From Vibrio neptunius (GTDB lineage Bacteria > Pseudomonadota > Gammaproteobacteria > Enterobacterales > Vibrionaceae): DNA of 64,000 nucleotides. The stretch is taken from positions 248,001 through 312,000 of the forward strand of contig CP079859.1 of NCBI GenBank assembly GCA_019339365.1, given 5' to 3'. A program made the translations under genes and the position numbers. Of this stretch, positions 9,039 through 19,079 are shown piece after piece. Below the pieces are notes generated by a model. The model was not told the origin of the DNA, made no database searches, and saw only the letters and a program-made list of their open reading frames with translations. The stretch's first letter is position 1. The number at the start of each line of letters is the position of its first letter.

Positions 9039-10149
9039 GTGTCAAAACCAGCAATTCTTCATATTTGTCTTTCCCAAGGGTGGGGGGATTAGAGATGTAT
9101 CCGATCAGGACTGGCAAAGAGTTTCTTGAGCGTGGCTATAAAGTTTACGGCCTATGCACCAGTGACACACAAGTTGCCAATGGAATGAGAAGCGCTGGTA
9201 TCGAGACCTTTGAGATATCAAGCAAAGCGCAATTAGTTACACCTCAGCTTTTGAAGCTGGACCAATGGTTAAAAAAAAGAAACGTTAAAATAGTTCATTG
9301 CCACAAGTCTGGGGATATTCTTGCCTCTGCGCTCCTGAGTCTGTTCAATAGACGAAAAACTTTTTTACGGAACACATGGGAGTGACTCGCCCTAAAAAAG
9401 ATCTCTACCACAAATGGGCATATTCACATGTTAACCAAGTTTTTTCGATCAGTGATGAAACCTTTAAACGTAACCTAAACGCACTCCCTGTTCCTGCAAA
9501 CAGAATTACCCGACTCTGGCTAGGTACTGATATATCAGAGCAACCAATTGATAACCAAAATCAAATTGCCCCTATAAAGTCCGAGTTAGGGTTACCTTCA
9601 GACAGTATTGTTATTGGTAACCTAGGTAGAGTTTGCTTAGGTAAAGGCCAAATGCAGCTTTTAGAGGCATTTAATTTGCTGAGCGACAAATACTCAAGGC
9701 TCCATCTGTTACTCGTTGGAGGGTTAGATGCCTCAGAGGGTTCGGACAATAAGTTCGTTAACGAGCTAAAAGAGAGAATTGATAATTTAGGTTTGACTCA
9801 ACGCGTTCACTTAGCTGGATTTCGGACAGATACCAGTCGCATGCTCGCTGCAATGGATATTGTGTGTTTACCAAATCACAATGAAGCTTTTGGTTTAACT
9901 GCAATAGAGGCTATGGCTGCAAAGAAACCAATAGTAGCAGCCAATACTGGAGCGCTGCCAGAAATACTAGAATCAACAGCTTTACTTACAAACCCATTCG
10001 CTCCCCTCAAAATAGCAGCTAGCATAGAATCTTACCTTCTGAACAAGAACTTGATGAGGAAGAATTCAATTCTAGCTTATCAGCGTGCAAAATCAGAGTT
10101 CTCGATGAGCGCACATATTGAAAGGCTCGCAACCCACTACCATAAGTAA
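9039..10149 (+). CDS. GT4-family LPS glycosyltransferase, two frame breaks
   Basis: A GT-B glycosyltransferase of about 370 residues. The proposed start is the GTG at 9039, preceded by AAAGG and encoding SKPAILHICLSQGWGG. The frame is lost at G6 (9082-9087), resumes as LEMYPIRTGKEFLERGY, is lost again at T6 (9361-9366), and resumes as MGVTRPKKDLYHKWAYS to a normal end. One added G and one added T restore a continuous protein, so both may be homopolymer undercalls. The C-terminal half has IGNLGRVCLGKGQMQLLEA and the GT4 donor-site motif NEAFGLTAIEAMAAKKP. It probably adds a core sugar; which one is unknown. A decayed gene is the alternative. Confidence 0.7.
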
Positions 10150-10165
10150 CCCCCAGAGGACTAGC

Positions 10166-11327
10166 TTAAGGCTCCATTTGATTCAAAGAGAATAGGCCAG
10201 CTACAAGGGTGAATAAATAAACTATATGTGTATGATGGAAGGGAACATCAGATAACCCAGAAATAAATATTAGCATAACTAACAATTGAAAAATGACAAT
10301 ATATTCATCTTTGTTCTTTTTTAGTTTTATTGGGAGAAAAAGCCAAACCATCATAATTACAAGACCAAAGGAACCATACCTAGCAAGAGTATCTATATAT
10401 TGGTTATGGAGATGAGGCTGTAGATAAGCCGTTCTATTCGGTACTTTTCTAATACCCTCTTCTAACATTACATCCCCTTGACCAAAAATTGGTTGCTTTT
10501 GCCAAACATCCATACCGAACATCCACAACTCCAGCCGGGTACCGACAGATGTTTCATAATTACCTTTGCTTATAGAGTTAAACTCAGCTACTGTCTTATC
10601 AATACGTTCATTAATAATAGGTTTAAATGAAAAATAAACCGTACTCAAACCAATTAATACAAATGTACTCAACTTAATAAGCGATAGAGTAGTGAAAAGC
10701 CTATAAATAAGGAAGACCATAACTATTAGATATGCTACCCAGACTCCACGAGAATCAGTCAAGATTAACGCCCATAGGGATAATAAGAAGCCAGCAATAC
10801 ATAAACCCTGAATGGCTCTAGACTGATAGTACTTAGTCAGAGCCAAGCAAGATAAAGAGGCAAATGAGCAATAAAGAGCATAGGGTATTGGGTTAGTAGC
10901 CATACCGACTCTTTCTAGATCTAGGTAATAATGCTCAAAAATAGCATTAACTCCACATACATATGCAGATAATATAACCGTATTATAAATCCAGGCTCTA
11001 GAAAACTTACTCCAAGGGATAACAGACAAGTAAATCAAACATGTTAACAAAGTCCTAGGCAATCCAAAATTGTCACCTCTCCAAACATGCATAATAGAGA
11101 AGTATGCAAAAACCAGACTGCTAGCTAAAAAAGAATTTTTTGTAATTATGCTGGTTAAAATTAATCTTAATACATTGTCTATATCTTATTATGCTGTAAA
11201 TAATAACGATAGCAGCAACTCTCGAAACTAAATACTTAGTATCCGTGAAGTTAAATATTGAGATTAAAACTAAAAGAATTGGAGAGAAAAGAAGTACTTT
11301 CTCCAATTGCTGAACTAAATTTTTCAT
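10166..11327 (-). CDS. waaL: O-antigen ligase WaaL, one frame break
   Basis: A multi-spanning membrane protein. The start at 11327 (MKNLVQQLEKVLLF) overlaps the upstream GT25 stop (ATGA). The first frame stops at about 11118, whereas the remaining 308-residue part continues upstream in frame as LASSLVFAYFSIM. One base too many in A6 (11127-11132) or T6 (11136-11141) explains the break. The long part carries LTDSRGVWVAYL, TRLELWMFGMDVW and the periplasmic PHLHNQYIDTLARYGSFG typical of O-antigen ligases, which join polymer from undecaprenol to the lipid A-core. A Wzy polymerase is the main alternative; position among core genes favours WaaL. DNA is strongly AT-rich. Confidence 0.7.
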
Positions 11328-12049
11328 TGATATTTTCTGTTGTAAATGCGCAAAACAATCTTTCTGTATAGAGAGTAGAGCTCTCGAGTAGGTTTTCGAT
11401 ACCACATAGCTTTACTTTCTTCACCTAGTTGAATGGTTGTTGCGAATTCTTGGGGGTTTTCAACAACAGCAGGGGAAAGAATATAAGATGGCATATCATG
11501 TAGATATAAGGATCCCACATAGTTATCTACTGGCATACACCATCGTTCAGATTTGCTAACAAGCTTTTTTGCTGCCCTCGGAGAAATAGCATAGCACCGA
11601 AGCCCGCCAAAGTTATTCGTCATGAAAGAGATGCTAAAATTATCACCCTCTTCCTTAAGACACAAAACCCCTTTGTCTGTTTTGGGCTCTAAACGCAAAA
11701 AACCATAATGCTCGACTTTTTCATCAACAACTTTCAAGCTACTTGGGAAGGAGGGTAAGATAGCAGCATCGTCTTCAAAAACTATAATAGGTTCATCAAG
11801 TTCAATCGATTTCTTCCACAGAAGGTAATGACTCCCGTATACACCGAGCTCTCCTTTCGAGGGCATTCGGCCACTTGTAAGCCACAATCGTTTAAAATAG
11901 TTATAATTTTCGAACAATTTGTGAGGCGGCTCTGCTCTACCGTCAACTGCATCAAAAAATTCAAAGTCAATATCAAGTTGGTCTAGCTGCTTCTTTATGT
12001 AATCTCTGCGCTCAGGACTACGTTTTAGACTAATAACAAATATTTTCAC
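11324..12049 (-). CDS. GT25-family LPS glycosyltransferase (LgtB/Lex2B-like)
   Basis: A 241-residue member of glycosyltransferase family 25. It begins MKIFVISLKRSPERRDYI, has FFDAVDGR, GELGVYGSHYLLWKKSIE, and the acidic IIVFEDDAAILPSF expected near the nucleotide-sugar site. Characterised relatives are beta-galactosyl- or glucosyltransferases of outer core or lipooligosaccharide. It is the first gene of a two-gene minus-strand unit with waaL (4-base overlap). The donor and linkage cannot be inferred from sequence alone. Confidence 0.8.
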   Translation of the reverse strand: MKIFVISLKRSPERRDYIKKQLDQLDIDFEFFDAVDGRAEPPHKLFENYNYFKRLWLTSGRMPSKGELGVYGSHYLLWKKSIELDEPIIVFEDDAAILPSFPSSLKVVDEKVEHYGFLRLEPKTDKGVLCLKEEGDNFSISFMTNNFGGLRCYAISPRAAKKLVSKSERWCMPVDNYVGSLYLHDMPSYILSPAVVENPQEFATTIQLGEESKAMWYRKPTRELYSLYRKIVLRIYNRKYQ

Positions 12050-12400
12050 TTAACAATACCAAACCAAGAGATATGGACGCCATTAGACCATATATGGCAA
12101 GCAAATTGAACTGACTTTACTCAACTCTCACGCACGATTAACGTTGCTCTTTCAACATACCAAGCTTTTAGATCCTAATGTTTCTATACAACTAAGAAAA
12201 AAAGAGCAACTAGTTTCACTTGAAGTGGCTTTCCATATGTTTAGTTCAGCTCATTCATAGTTAAGCTCAACAACTATAAATCCGACTATGCTAACTGTTT
12301 TTCAATCACTAATCACCAATATGATTACACAGTCATCGCTTTATATCTAAGCGAATGAACTATAACATATGTAGATGATATGGATTGATAGGTAAATACA
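12050..12400. other. 351-bp AT-rich divergent intergenic region
   Basis: Lies between the divergent GT25 and acetyltransferase genes and must hold their promoters. It is AT-rich. I find no gene, no clear terminator and no JUMPStart/ops element in it. Confidence 0.5.
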
Positions 12401-12955
12401 ATGTTCAGCTTGACTAACAAGTTAAGAAACAAAATAAAATCATCGGGTCGTCATCAAGTTATGATAGACAAATCCTCAAAAATAAGACAGTGCAGAATTG
12501 TTCTTAAAGGAGACAACAATACCCTAAGGATAGGAAAAAACGTCAACTTACGCCGTAGCACAATTGAACTTGATGGAAACAATTGTCACTTAATAATCGG
12601 TGATGACACTATCATAGGGCATGATTGCTACCTTTCTGCCAGAGAAGATGGAACTCAGCTCAAAATTGGCGAAGGGAGCATGCTATCTCGAAACGTGAAG
12701 ATTATGACTAGTGATGGGCATAATATTATTAGAGGTGGAAAGCGCATCAATAGTGCTCAAAGTATCGAAATTGGTCCAAAGGTATGGCTTACAGATAATG
12801 TAACAGTTTTAAAAGGTGTTACTGTCGGTGAAGGATCAATCATTGGCATCAACTCTACCTTGACCAAATCAGTACCACCTAGAGCTATTGCTGCTGGTAA
12901 CCCTGCCAAAGTAGTACAGAATGAAGTATCATGGCAACATAAACTGACTTATTAG
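12401..12955 (+). CDS. hexapeptide-repeat acyltransferase (WbbJ-like)
   Basis: A 184-residue left-handed beta-helix acyltransferase. Repeats start around residue 35 and continue through LIIGDDTIIGHDCYLSA, and the active-site region is KIMTSDGHNIIRGG with its histidine. It ends with the usual IIGINSTLTKSVPPRAIAAG. Such enzymes O-acetylate LPS or capsule sugars with acetyl-CoA. It is the first gene of a plus-strand run leading into waaF (19-base gap). The exact acceptor is unknown. Confidence 0.8.
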   Translation: MFSLTNKLRNKIKSSGRHQVMIDKSSKIRQCRIVLKGDNNTLRIGKNVNLRRSTIELDGNNCHLIIGDDTIIGHDCYLSAREDGTQLKIGEGSMLSRNVKIMTSDGHNIIRGGKRINSAQSIEIGPKVWLTDNVTVLKGVTVGEGSIIGINSTLTKSVPPRAIAAGNPAKVVQNEVSWQHKLTY

Positions 12956-12974
12956 ACGACTCCTATCTTCCTAA

Positions 12975-14006
12975 ATGAAAATTCTCATTATCGGTCCCTC
13001 TTGGGTGGGCGACATGGTGATGTCGCAAAGCTTGTATGCAACTCTAAAAGATAAATATCCAGATTGTGAGCTGGATGTCCTTGCTCCTGCTTGGTGTAAA
13101 CCGATCCTAGAACGCATGCCAGAAGTAAATCAAGCCATTGAGATGCCGATTGGACATGGGGACTTAAATCTATTTGGTCGAAGAGCAATTGGGCATGAGT
13201 TACGTAAAAATCATTATAGTCATGCATTCATATTACCTAATTCGGCAAAGTCAGCGCTAATTCCATGGTTTGCTGGAATTCCAACACGAACCGGCTGGAA
13301 AGGCGAGTTCAGATATGGGCTACTTACAGATCTTCGCCCTGATAAGCGTGTATTTCAATATATGGTTGAAAGGTACGCAGCTCTCGCTTCGACTTCTGAA
13401 AAGATGTTGGAAGAGGTTAAGTTAGCCCATTGCCCAAAACCCAGTTTGACTGTCGACACCACTTCACAAATCGTAGCTCGGCAAAGACTAAATCTAGATT
13501 TACAACTTCCGGTTGTAGGCCTCTGCCCTGGCGCGGAGTTTGGTCCGGCTAAGCGTTGGCCAGACAAGCACTATTCTAAGCTTGCCAAACATCTCATAGA
13601 TAAAGGCCAGCAAGTTTGGTTATTCGGTTCAGAAAAAGACAGAGCTGTCACCGACAACATCAAATCCACTCTTACCCCAGAGCAACAACCATACTGCTTT
13701 AACTTAGCTGGTGAGACTTCGCTAATTGAAGCGGTCGACCTACTCGCAGCTTGCCATACTGTTGTATCTAATGATTCTGGCTTAATGCATGTTTCTGCAG
13801 CAGTAGGGTGCAATATAGTTGCGATTTATGGCTCTAGTTCACCAAAATATACTCCGCCTCTGACTGACAAGTTAGAAATGGTGCATACTGACATTGAGTG
13901 TCGACCGTGTTTCAAACGCGAATGTCCGCTTGGTCACCAAGACTGTCTCAATAAACTAATGCCTTCTCAGGTAATAAATGCTGTTGATAAATTTCTAGAG
14001 CAATAA
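12975..14006 (+). CDS. waaF: ADP-heptose:LPS heptosyltransferase II WaaF
   Basis: A 343-residue GT9 glycosyltransferase that adds the second L,D-heptose of the inner core. Diagnostic stretches are the start MKILIIGPSWVGDMVMSQSL, the middle VGLCPGAEFGPAKRWP and the ADP-heptose site VSNDSGLMHVSAAVG, with GSSSPKYTPPL near the C-terminus. It acts at the cytoplasmic face of the inner membrane after heptosyltransferase I (probably the OpsX-type gene at 22519). Three bases separate it from the next GT9 gene. Confidence 0.93.
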   Translation: MKILIIGPSWVGDMVMSQSLYATLKDKYPDCELDVLAPAWCKPILERMPEVNQAIEMPIGHGDLNLFGRRAIGHELRKNHYSHAFILPNSAKSALIPWFAGIPTRTGWKGEFRYGLLTDLRPDKRVFQYMVERYAALASTSEKMLEEVKLAHCPKPSLTVDTTSQIVARQRLNLDLQLPVVGLCPGAEFGPAKRWPDKHYSKLAKHLIDKGQQVWLFGSEKDRAVTDNIKSTLTPEQQPYCFNLAGETSLIEAVDLLAACHTVVSNDSGLMHVSAAVGCNIVAIYGSSSPKYTPPLTDKLEMVHTDIECRPCFKRECPLGHQDCLNKLMPSQVINAVDKFLEQ

Positions 14007-14009
14007 CTC

Positions 14010-15027
14010 ATGAAACACCTATGGTTTGAGCGTGGTGCTTACGCTTCTAAAAAAGCACGCAAGTATATCCAAGAAGAATTTAAGCCTCAAGAAATCAAGA
14101 AGATCGCGGTAATTAGACACGCAGCCCTTGGTGATCAGGTTATTGTTCGCCCGTTTCTAGTTGAAGCTAGGAAGTTTTTTCCTAACGCTGAAATTACATT
14201 AGTTCCAGTATCCAACTATATGTATGGAATACCAAGTGACTTAGTTGACCGTGTTCATGTGATGCCTGGAAAAGAGTCAGGAAAAACAACATCCACTAAA
14301 GAAAAAAATTAAAAATATCAAACAACTAGGTGAGCAAGATATAATTTTCGATTTGGCAAGCACTAACCGCTCTCATTGGATGACAGCCTTAAGTACAGCC
14401 AAACTAAAGATAGGGTTCCCATACAAATGGTACTTCTGTGGTACTTTGTTTAATATTACCGTTCATCGTTCAGACTTTCAGCCAGAAGTGGAATGCATGT
14501 TAGACATGCTAAAGCTACTGGGCCACAACCCCGCTCATCCACTGGACTTCGCCTATCCGGATCATCGCGAACTGATGGACACCGAAGCTCCCTTTATACT
14601 CTATTTTAACGGGGCTTCGCAGCTGAGAAAAATATTATCCAAAGAGCAAATGTTTGCAGTGTTAGAAAAGGCAATCCAAGAAAACCCGCATCATACTCAT
14701 GTGTACTTGGAAGGAAAAAATGACTTTGAGAAAGGGGATTTTTGTCAGGAATTGCTTAAGTATTCAAATTTTAAGATTCAACCTTGCTTACCTTTGGAGC
14801 AACTTGTCGAGTTGACGGCTAAAGCTACCTTGATGGTTGCTCCTGATACAGGTGTTCGTAACGTAGCCATTTCAACCCATACTCCGACCGTAGGTATCTT
14901 TTACTCAACGGTTCCGTTCAGATACACTCCGCTTTATGAGCAACACAGCATTGTTATGAAGTCCAATGGTGACGTTCCTTCAGTCGAGCACATTACTCAT
15001 GCTATCCAAGCAGCATTGCAAAACTAG
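14010..15027 (+). CDS. GT9-family heptosyltransferase-like protein, frame broken
   Basis: A second GT9 protein directly after waaF. The N-terminal part has KKIAVIRHAALGDQVIVRPF and runs to about 14312. The C-terminal part, in the +1 frame, carries MVAPDTGVRNVAIS, the family's nucleotide-sugar site, and GIFYSTVPFRYTPL. The shifted frame reads cleanly back through KKKIKNIKQLGEQDIIFDLAS, so one surplus base, plausibly in A5 (14282-14286) or A7 (14302-14308), accounts for the break. Full length would be about 338 residues, normal for the family. Its acceptor is unknown; it may add a further heptose or another core sugar. Confidence 0.72.
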
Positions 15028-15064
15028 CTGATCTCCATCCGTTCATAGAAAGAGAACATGATTA

Positions 15065-15853
15065 ATGAATAATTTACCCATTTTGATCGCCAACCGATTG
15101 ATTCGCTTAACTGGCAATATTTTCAAGGTGTTATCCTACCCATTTCATTACCTGTTCCCAAACAAGCGCTTTACTATTCCTGCACACTCTCCAGCCAAAA
15201 TAAAGCTATCGAGCTCAAGAAGAATTCCTCGACAAATCTGGCAGACAAACTTTACAGATCAAGCAGCCCTACCGGTTTATTTGAATTACCTTTTTAACCG
15301 TTTGCTCACTCTGCACTGCGATTACAACTATGTAAGTACCGAGGCTCGTGGGGAGTACCTAAAAGAAAATGCATCTGCAGAGGTTTATGACGCCTACTCG
15401 AGATTAACCAATGGTGCTGCACAAGCAGATTTGTGGCGCTTGGTGGTTCTAAATCAAAAAGGCGGGATATATATGGATATTGACGCTACGGTGGTTTGGT
15501 CTTTGGATAAACTACTGGGTAATGACCACGATTCTCTGTATATAAAAATCGACAAAAACACCCGATTCACTAACTACTTTATTGCGACTGCCCCAAATAA
15601 CCCTGACTTGGCAAAAGCCATAGAGCAAGCGGTATACAACGTAAACAATTATGAGCCTTCAATGGGTGTTTACCACTCGACAGGCCCAACCGTTTTACAT
15701 AATTTGCTCATTAACAGAGACGACGTAAACGTTCGAGACCGTAAGTTCGTATGTATTCAGGGCACTTTTACCAACGAATATTTTCAATACATCGACAAAC
15801 CTCGTGGTAAATGGACCCACATTAACCCAGAAGAACTTGTCAAAAAGAAATGA
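15065..15853 (+). CDS. GT32-like glycosyltransferase with DXD motif
   Basis: A 262-residue protein resembling the OCH1/capsule family of DXD-sugar transferases. SRRIPRQIWQTNF opens the catalytic domain, followed by NGAAQADLWRLVVLNQKGG and YMDIDATVVW, which holds the metal-binding DxD. Relatives transfer a hexose from a nucleotide sugar in LPS or capsule synthesis. The 3' end overlaps the start of waaA (ATGA), so the two are coupled. The specific sugar is not known. Confidence 0.8.
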   Translation: MNNLPILIANRLIRLTGNIFKVLSYPFHYLFPNKRFTIPAHSPAKIKLSSSRRIPRQIWQTNFTDQAALPVYLNYLFNRLLTLHCDYNYVSTEARGEYLKENASAEVYDAYSRLTNGAAQADLWRLVVLNQKGGIYMDIDATVVWSLDKLLGNDHDSLYIKIDKNTRFTNYFIATAPNNPDLAKAIEQAVYNVNNYEPSMGVYHSTGPTVLHNLLINRDDVNVRDRKFVCIQGTFTNEYFQYIDKPRGKWTHINPEELVKKK

Positions 15854-17109
15854 TCATTCGAATGCTTTATACAGTGCTGCTTTCATTAGCAGCACCTTTT
15901 CTACTATATGGGCTTTTTAGAAAAAAGAGTGGCAAGCCCCATGTAGGAAAGCGCTGGAAAGAGCATTTTGGCCATTCTCCTAAGTTAAACACAACCAAGC
16001 CATTGTGGATACACGCCGTTTCGGTTGGGGAGACAATCGCAGCAACCCCCTTAATTAAACAGATAAAGCAATCAAGCCCTAGCACAACCATTTTACTCAC
16101 AACCACCACGCCGACAGGCGCAAAGCAAGCGGAAACTCTTGGTGATTTAGTCGAACATCGCTATATGCCCGTTGATTTTAGCTTCGCAGTTCGGGCATTT
16201 ATCAAGCGCTTTTCACCTTCACAGCTTCTAATCATTGAAACTGAATTGTGGCCCAACACTTTGGTCCAAACTCATAAAGCTGGCATCCCCATTACCGTCA
16301 TTAATGCACGTCTATCAGAAAAGTCCTTCCGAGGTTACCGGCGCATTTTACCTTTGTTTAAGCAATGTATCTCACCTTTAACAAAGGTATTATGCCAGTA
16401 TGAAAGCGACGCCAAGCGCTTTGAAAAACTCGGGGTACCGAGAGAGAAACTGGCGGTTACGGGATCAATCAAATTTGATATCCAAATCAGTCAAGAATCA
16501 AAAGACAACGCCCTGTGTCTTAAAGGAAACATAGGCTCGGAAAGGCCAATATGGATTGCTGCCAGTACACACAAAGGTGAAGATGAGATAGTACTGGAAG
16601 CGCACAAACTGTTATTACGAAGCTTACCTGACGCGTTATTGATCCTTGTCCCAAGGCATCCTGAACGATTTGGACAAGTAGAACAGCTTGCAGACACTTT
16701 GTTTTCAACCATTACTCGGACCAGTACTCACAACGTACAGCCGTCAGTGCAAGTATATATCGGCAATACTATGGGTGAGATGATGACATTTTTAGGTTCA
16801 TCCGATGTGTGTTTTATGGGAGGTAGCTTACTGGGTAAAAAGGTTGGCGGTCACAATCTGTTAGAGCCAGCTGCACTCGCTAAACCCACTCTGACAGGGC
16901 CAAGTTATTACAACTTTGCAGACATCACTGAGTCATTGATATCCTCTGGAGCATGTCAAATAATTAATAATGCTGAAGAGCTAGCTGAAGCATTACAATT
17001 TCTATTTGAACATCCAATGAAAGCGCAAGAACAAGGCATAGCAGCCTTGGAGATCGTTAATTTAAATGCCGGTGCTCTGAAAAACACACTCAACCACGTT
17101 AATCTATAA
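15850..17109 (+). CDS. waaA: 3-deoxy-D-manno-octulosonic acid transferase WaaA (KdtA)
   Basis: Transfers Kdo from CMP-Kdo to lipid IVA, the essential first step of the inner core. It has one N-terminal membrane anchor (MLYTVLLSLAAPFLLYG), then HAVSVGETIAATPL, ETELWPNTL with the catalytic glutamate, SIKFDI, VPRHPERF and GGSLLGKKVGGHNLLEPAA. It has 419 residues, the normal length. The ATG at 15850 overlaps the previous stop; a start at 15862 (MLYTVL) is equally plausible. KdkA at 21709 phosphorylates the Kdo, as expected where WaaA adds a single Kdo. Confidence 0.93.
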   Translation: MIIRMLYTVLLSLAAPFLLYGLFRKKSGKPHVGKRWKEHFGHSPKLNTTKPLWIHAVSVGETIAATPLIKQIKQSSPSTTILLTTTTPTGAKQAETLGDLVEHRYMPVDFSFAVRAFIKRFSPSQLLIIETELWPNTLVQTHKAGIPITVINARLSEKSFRGYRRILPLFKQCISPLTKVLCQYESDAKRFEKLGVPREKLAVTGSIKFDIQISQESKDNALCLKGNIGSERPIWIAASTHKGEDEIVLEAHKLLLRSLPDALLILVPRHPERFGQVEQLADTLFSTITRTSTHNVQPSVQVYIGNTMGEMMTFLGSSDVCFMGGSLLGKKVGGHNLLEPAALAKPTLTGPSYYNFADITESLISSGACQIINNAEELAEALQFLFEHPMKAQEQGIAALEIVNLNAGALKNTLNHVNL

Positions 17110-17121
17110 GTAAGGTATGCA

Positions 17122-17502
17122 ATGAAAAAGCTAGTTGTTGATCTCGATGGTACATTAACCCAAGCCAATACTTCTGATTACAGAAATGTTCTACCTCGCT
17201 TAGATGTAATTGAACAGGTTCGGAATTATAAGAATCAAGGTTTTGAAATTGTCATAGCCACTGCTAGGAACATGCGTACTTACGAAGGTAACGTCGGAAA
17301 AATTAACATTCATACATTGCCTATCATTACTGAATGGCTAGATAAACACAATGTCCCTTATGATGAAATCATTGTAGGTAAACCTTGGTGTGGGCATGAG
17401 GGGTTCTATATAGATGACCGCGCAATACGACCATCAGAGTTTGCAACTCTAAGTAATGATGAAATTAACCAACTGTTTGAGAAAGAAAAGCAATGTTCTT
17501 AA
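17122..17502 (+). CDS. small HAD-like hydrolase of LPS/capsule loci
   Basis: A 126-residue capless HAD protein. It starts MKKLVVDLDGTLTQANTSDY with the nucleophile Asp-x-Asp, followed by VIATARNMRTYEGN, the lysine in VGKPWCGHEG, and GFYIDDRAIRP, which supplies the final acidic residues. Related small HADs are often found beside nucleotidyltransferases in polysaccharide loci. The next gene begins inside its 3' end (10-base overlap), and a nucleotidyltransferase overlaps that one, so the three probably act together. The substrate is unknown; a small phosphorylated alcohol or sugar acid is a guess. Confidence 0.7.
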   Translation: MKKLVVDLDGTLTQANTSDYRNVLPRLDVIEQVRNYKNQGFEIVIATARNMRTYEGNVGKINIHTLPIITEWLDKHNVPYDEIIVGKPWCGHEGFYIDDRAIRPSEFATLSNDEINQLFEKEKQCS

Positions 17503-19079
17503 TCATGTCCGGGGCCTATGTGGGTCAAGAACTTGAATCAGAGTTTGGCAAGATCCCTCCTAGTTTTTTGCCTCTAGGTAACCGAAGACTCTTTCAACAT
17601 CAACTAGCGTTAGCTCCTGAGGGTGTTGAACTGCTCCTATCTATTCCTGAATCATTTCAGATATCTTCAATAGATAAAGCATGGTTGGACGATCACCATG
17701 TCAATGTACTAGCAATTCCCGATGGTTTGAGTTTAGGCGCATCTCTGGTAGCAGCGCTCAATATATCTGGTCATAGCTTGTCCAAACCTCTTCACGTTCT
17801 ATATGGAGACACTCTGTATCGGAAGTTACCAGTGGGAGACGATTTAGCTAGCATTTCTCATGCAAAAGATAGCTATAACTGGGCTGTATTAACCGATGAC
17901 AGTGCACATTGGCTTAAGGATAGCAACACACAGACAACCAACGATTCTCAAAAAATTATTGATGGGTATTTTAAGTTTAGTAATCCGAGAGAATTGATTA
18001 AGAATATCACCCAAAGCGAATGGAACTTCATTGAGGGATTAAACCGTTATCATAGTAGCGTCGGTTTAACACCAGTAGAGTCTGACAACTGGCTTGACTT
18101 TGGTCATGTGAATACTTATTACCGTTCAAAAGCTCAGTTCACAACTCAGAGAGCCTTCAATGAACTGACTATCAATGCAAAATGGATTGAAAAGTCTAGC
18201 TCAAAGGACAGTAAAATAGCGGCGGAAGCTAACTGGTTCTCAGAGTTACCAGCTGAACTAAGGGGAAACATTCCTCAGTATCTAGGTGCCACTCACAAAG
18301 ACGGTAAAACATCCTACCGATTGGAATATCTGCATCTAACAGCTTTGAATGAGCTGTTCGTCTTTTCTAAACTACCCGGACACATATGGAACCAGATACT
18401 TGCTAGCTGCATTGAGTTCTTATCTTTATGTGAAAAAAGTAAAGCCCCTGATAACGGTTCCGGTAACTCGTTAGATGCCTTATTTTCTCAAAAAACCAAG
18501 CAGAGATTGAACGATTATTGTCAATCACATGGTGTGTCCTTGGACCAACAATGGATATTTAACAAATCTGACAGCGTTTCGATTCGAGAGATACTGACAG
18601 AGAGTGATAAACATCTGCCGAAAAGTCCCACCTCGGACTCTGTCTTACATGGAGACTTTTGCTTTAGTAATATTCTTTATGACTTTAGAGCAGGTAAGAT
18701 CAAAACTATAGACCCTAGGGGCATGACCCCCAACGGTGAAAAAACCATTTTTGGTGATATACGTTATGATTTAGCCAAGTTAAGCCACTCCATTTTGGGC
18801 CTGTATGACTGGATCATTGCAGGCTACTGCTCAGTCAAGATTCAAGAAGACGAGATTTTTTTGCAAATCGCAGAAGAGAACCAGCACAAGGAAACGCAAC
18901 AAGCCTTTATAGAGCTCATCGAAAAGGAATTTGGCCTGACAGCTCATAACTTGTACGCAATGCAAATTCAGTTATTTCTTTCCATGCTGCCACTGCATGC
19001 CGATGACTCATCGCGCCAACAAGCTCTATTTGCTAACGCATTCCGTCTTTACCATGTCCTAGTAAGGTTAAAACAATGA
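17493..19079 (+). CDS. nucleotidyltransferase-like / APH-type kinase fusion
   Basis: A 528-residue protein with two recognisable parts. Residues 1-230 resemble a sugar-nucleotidyltransferase fold (FGKIPPSFLPLGNRRLFQHQ, HVLYGDTLYRKLPVGDDL) but lack the usual GxGxR loop, so this half may be inactive or bind another ligand. The C-terminal part is an aminoglycoside/choline-kinase fold: VLHGDFCFSNILYDF contains the catalytic Asp with the following Asn, and KTIDPRGM the metal-binding Asp. It overlaps the HAD gene upstream by 10 bases and the next nucleotidyltransferase by 4. A LicA/LicC-like route to an activated small molecule for LPS decoration is a hypothesis. Confidence 0.6.
   Translation: MFLIMSGAYVGQELESEFGKIPPSFLPLGNRRLFQHQLALAPEGVELLLSIPESFQISSIDKAWLDDHHVNVLAIPDGLSLGASLVAALNISGHSLSKPLHVLYGDTLYRKLPVGDDLASISHAKDSYNWAVLTDDSAHWLKDSNTQTTNDSQKIIDGYFKFSNPRELIKNITQSEWNFIEGLNRYHSSVGLTPVESDNWLDFGHVNTYYRSKAQFTTQRAFNELTINAKWIEKSSSKDSKIAAEANWFSELPAELRGNIPQYLGATHKDGKTSYRLEYLHLTALNELFVFSKLPGHIWNQILASCIEFLSLCEKSKAPDNGSGNSLDALFSQKTKQRLNDYCQSHGVSLDQQWIFNKSDSVSIREILTESDKHLPKSPTSDSVLHGDFCFSNILYDFRAGKIKTIDPRGMTPNGEKTIFGDIRYDLAKLSHSILGLYDWIIAGYCSVKIQEDEIFLQIAEENQHKETQQAFIELIEKEFGLTAHNLYAMQIQLFLSMLPLHADDSSRQQALFANAFRLYHVLVRLKQ

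Noticed and set aside
12050..12400. JUMPStart/ops element for RfaH control
   Set aside because: I looked for GGCGGTAGC-like sequence in this gap and in 7831-8017 and found none.
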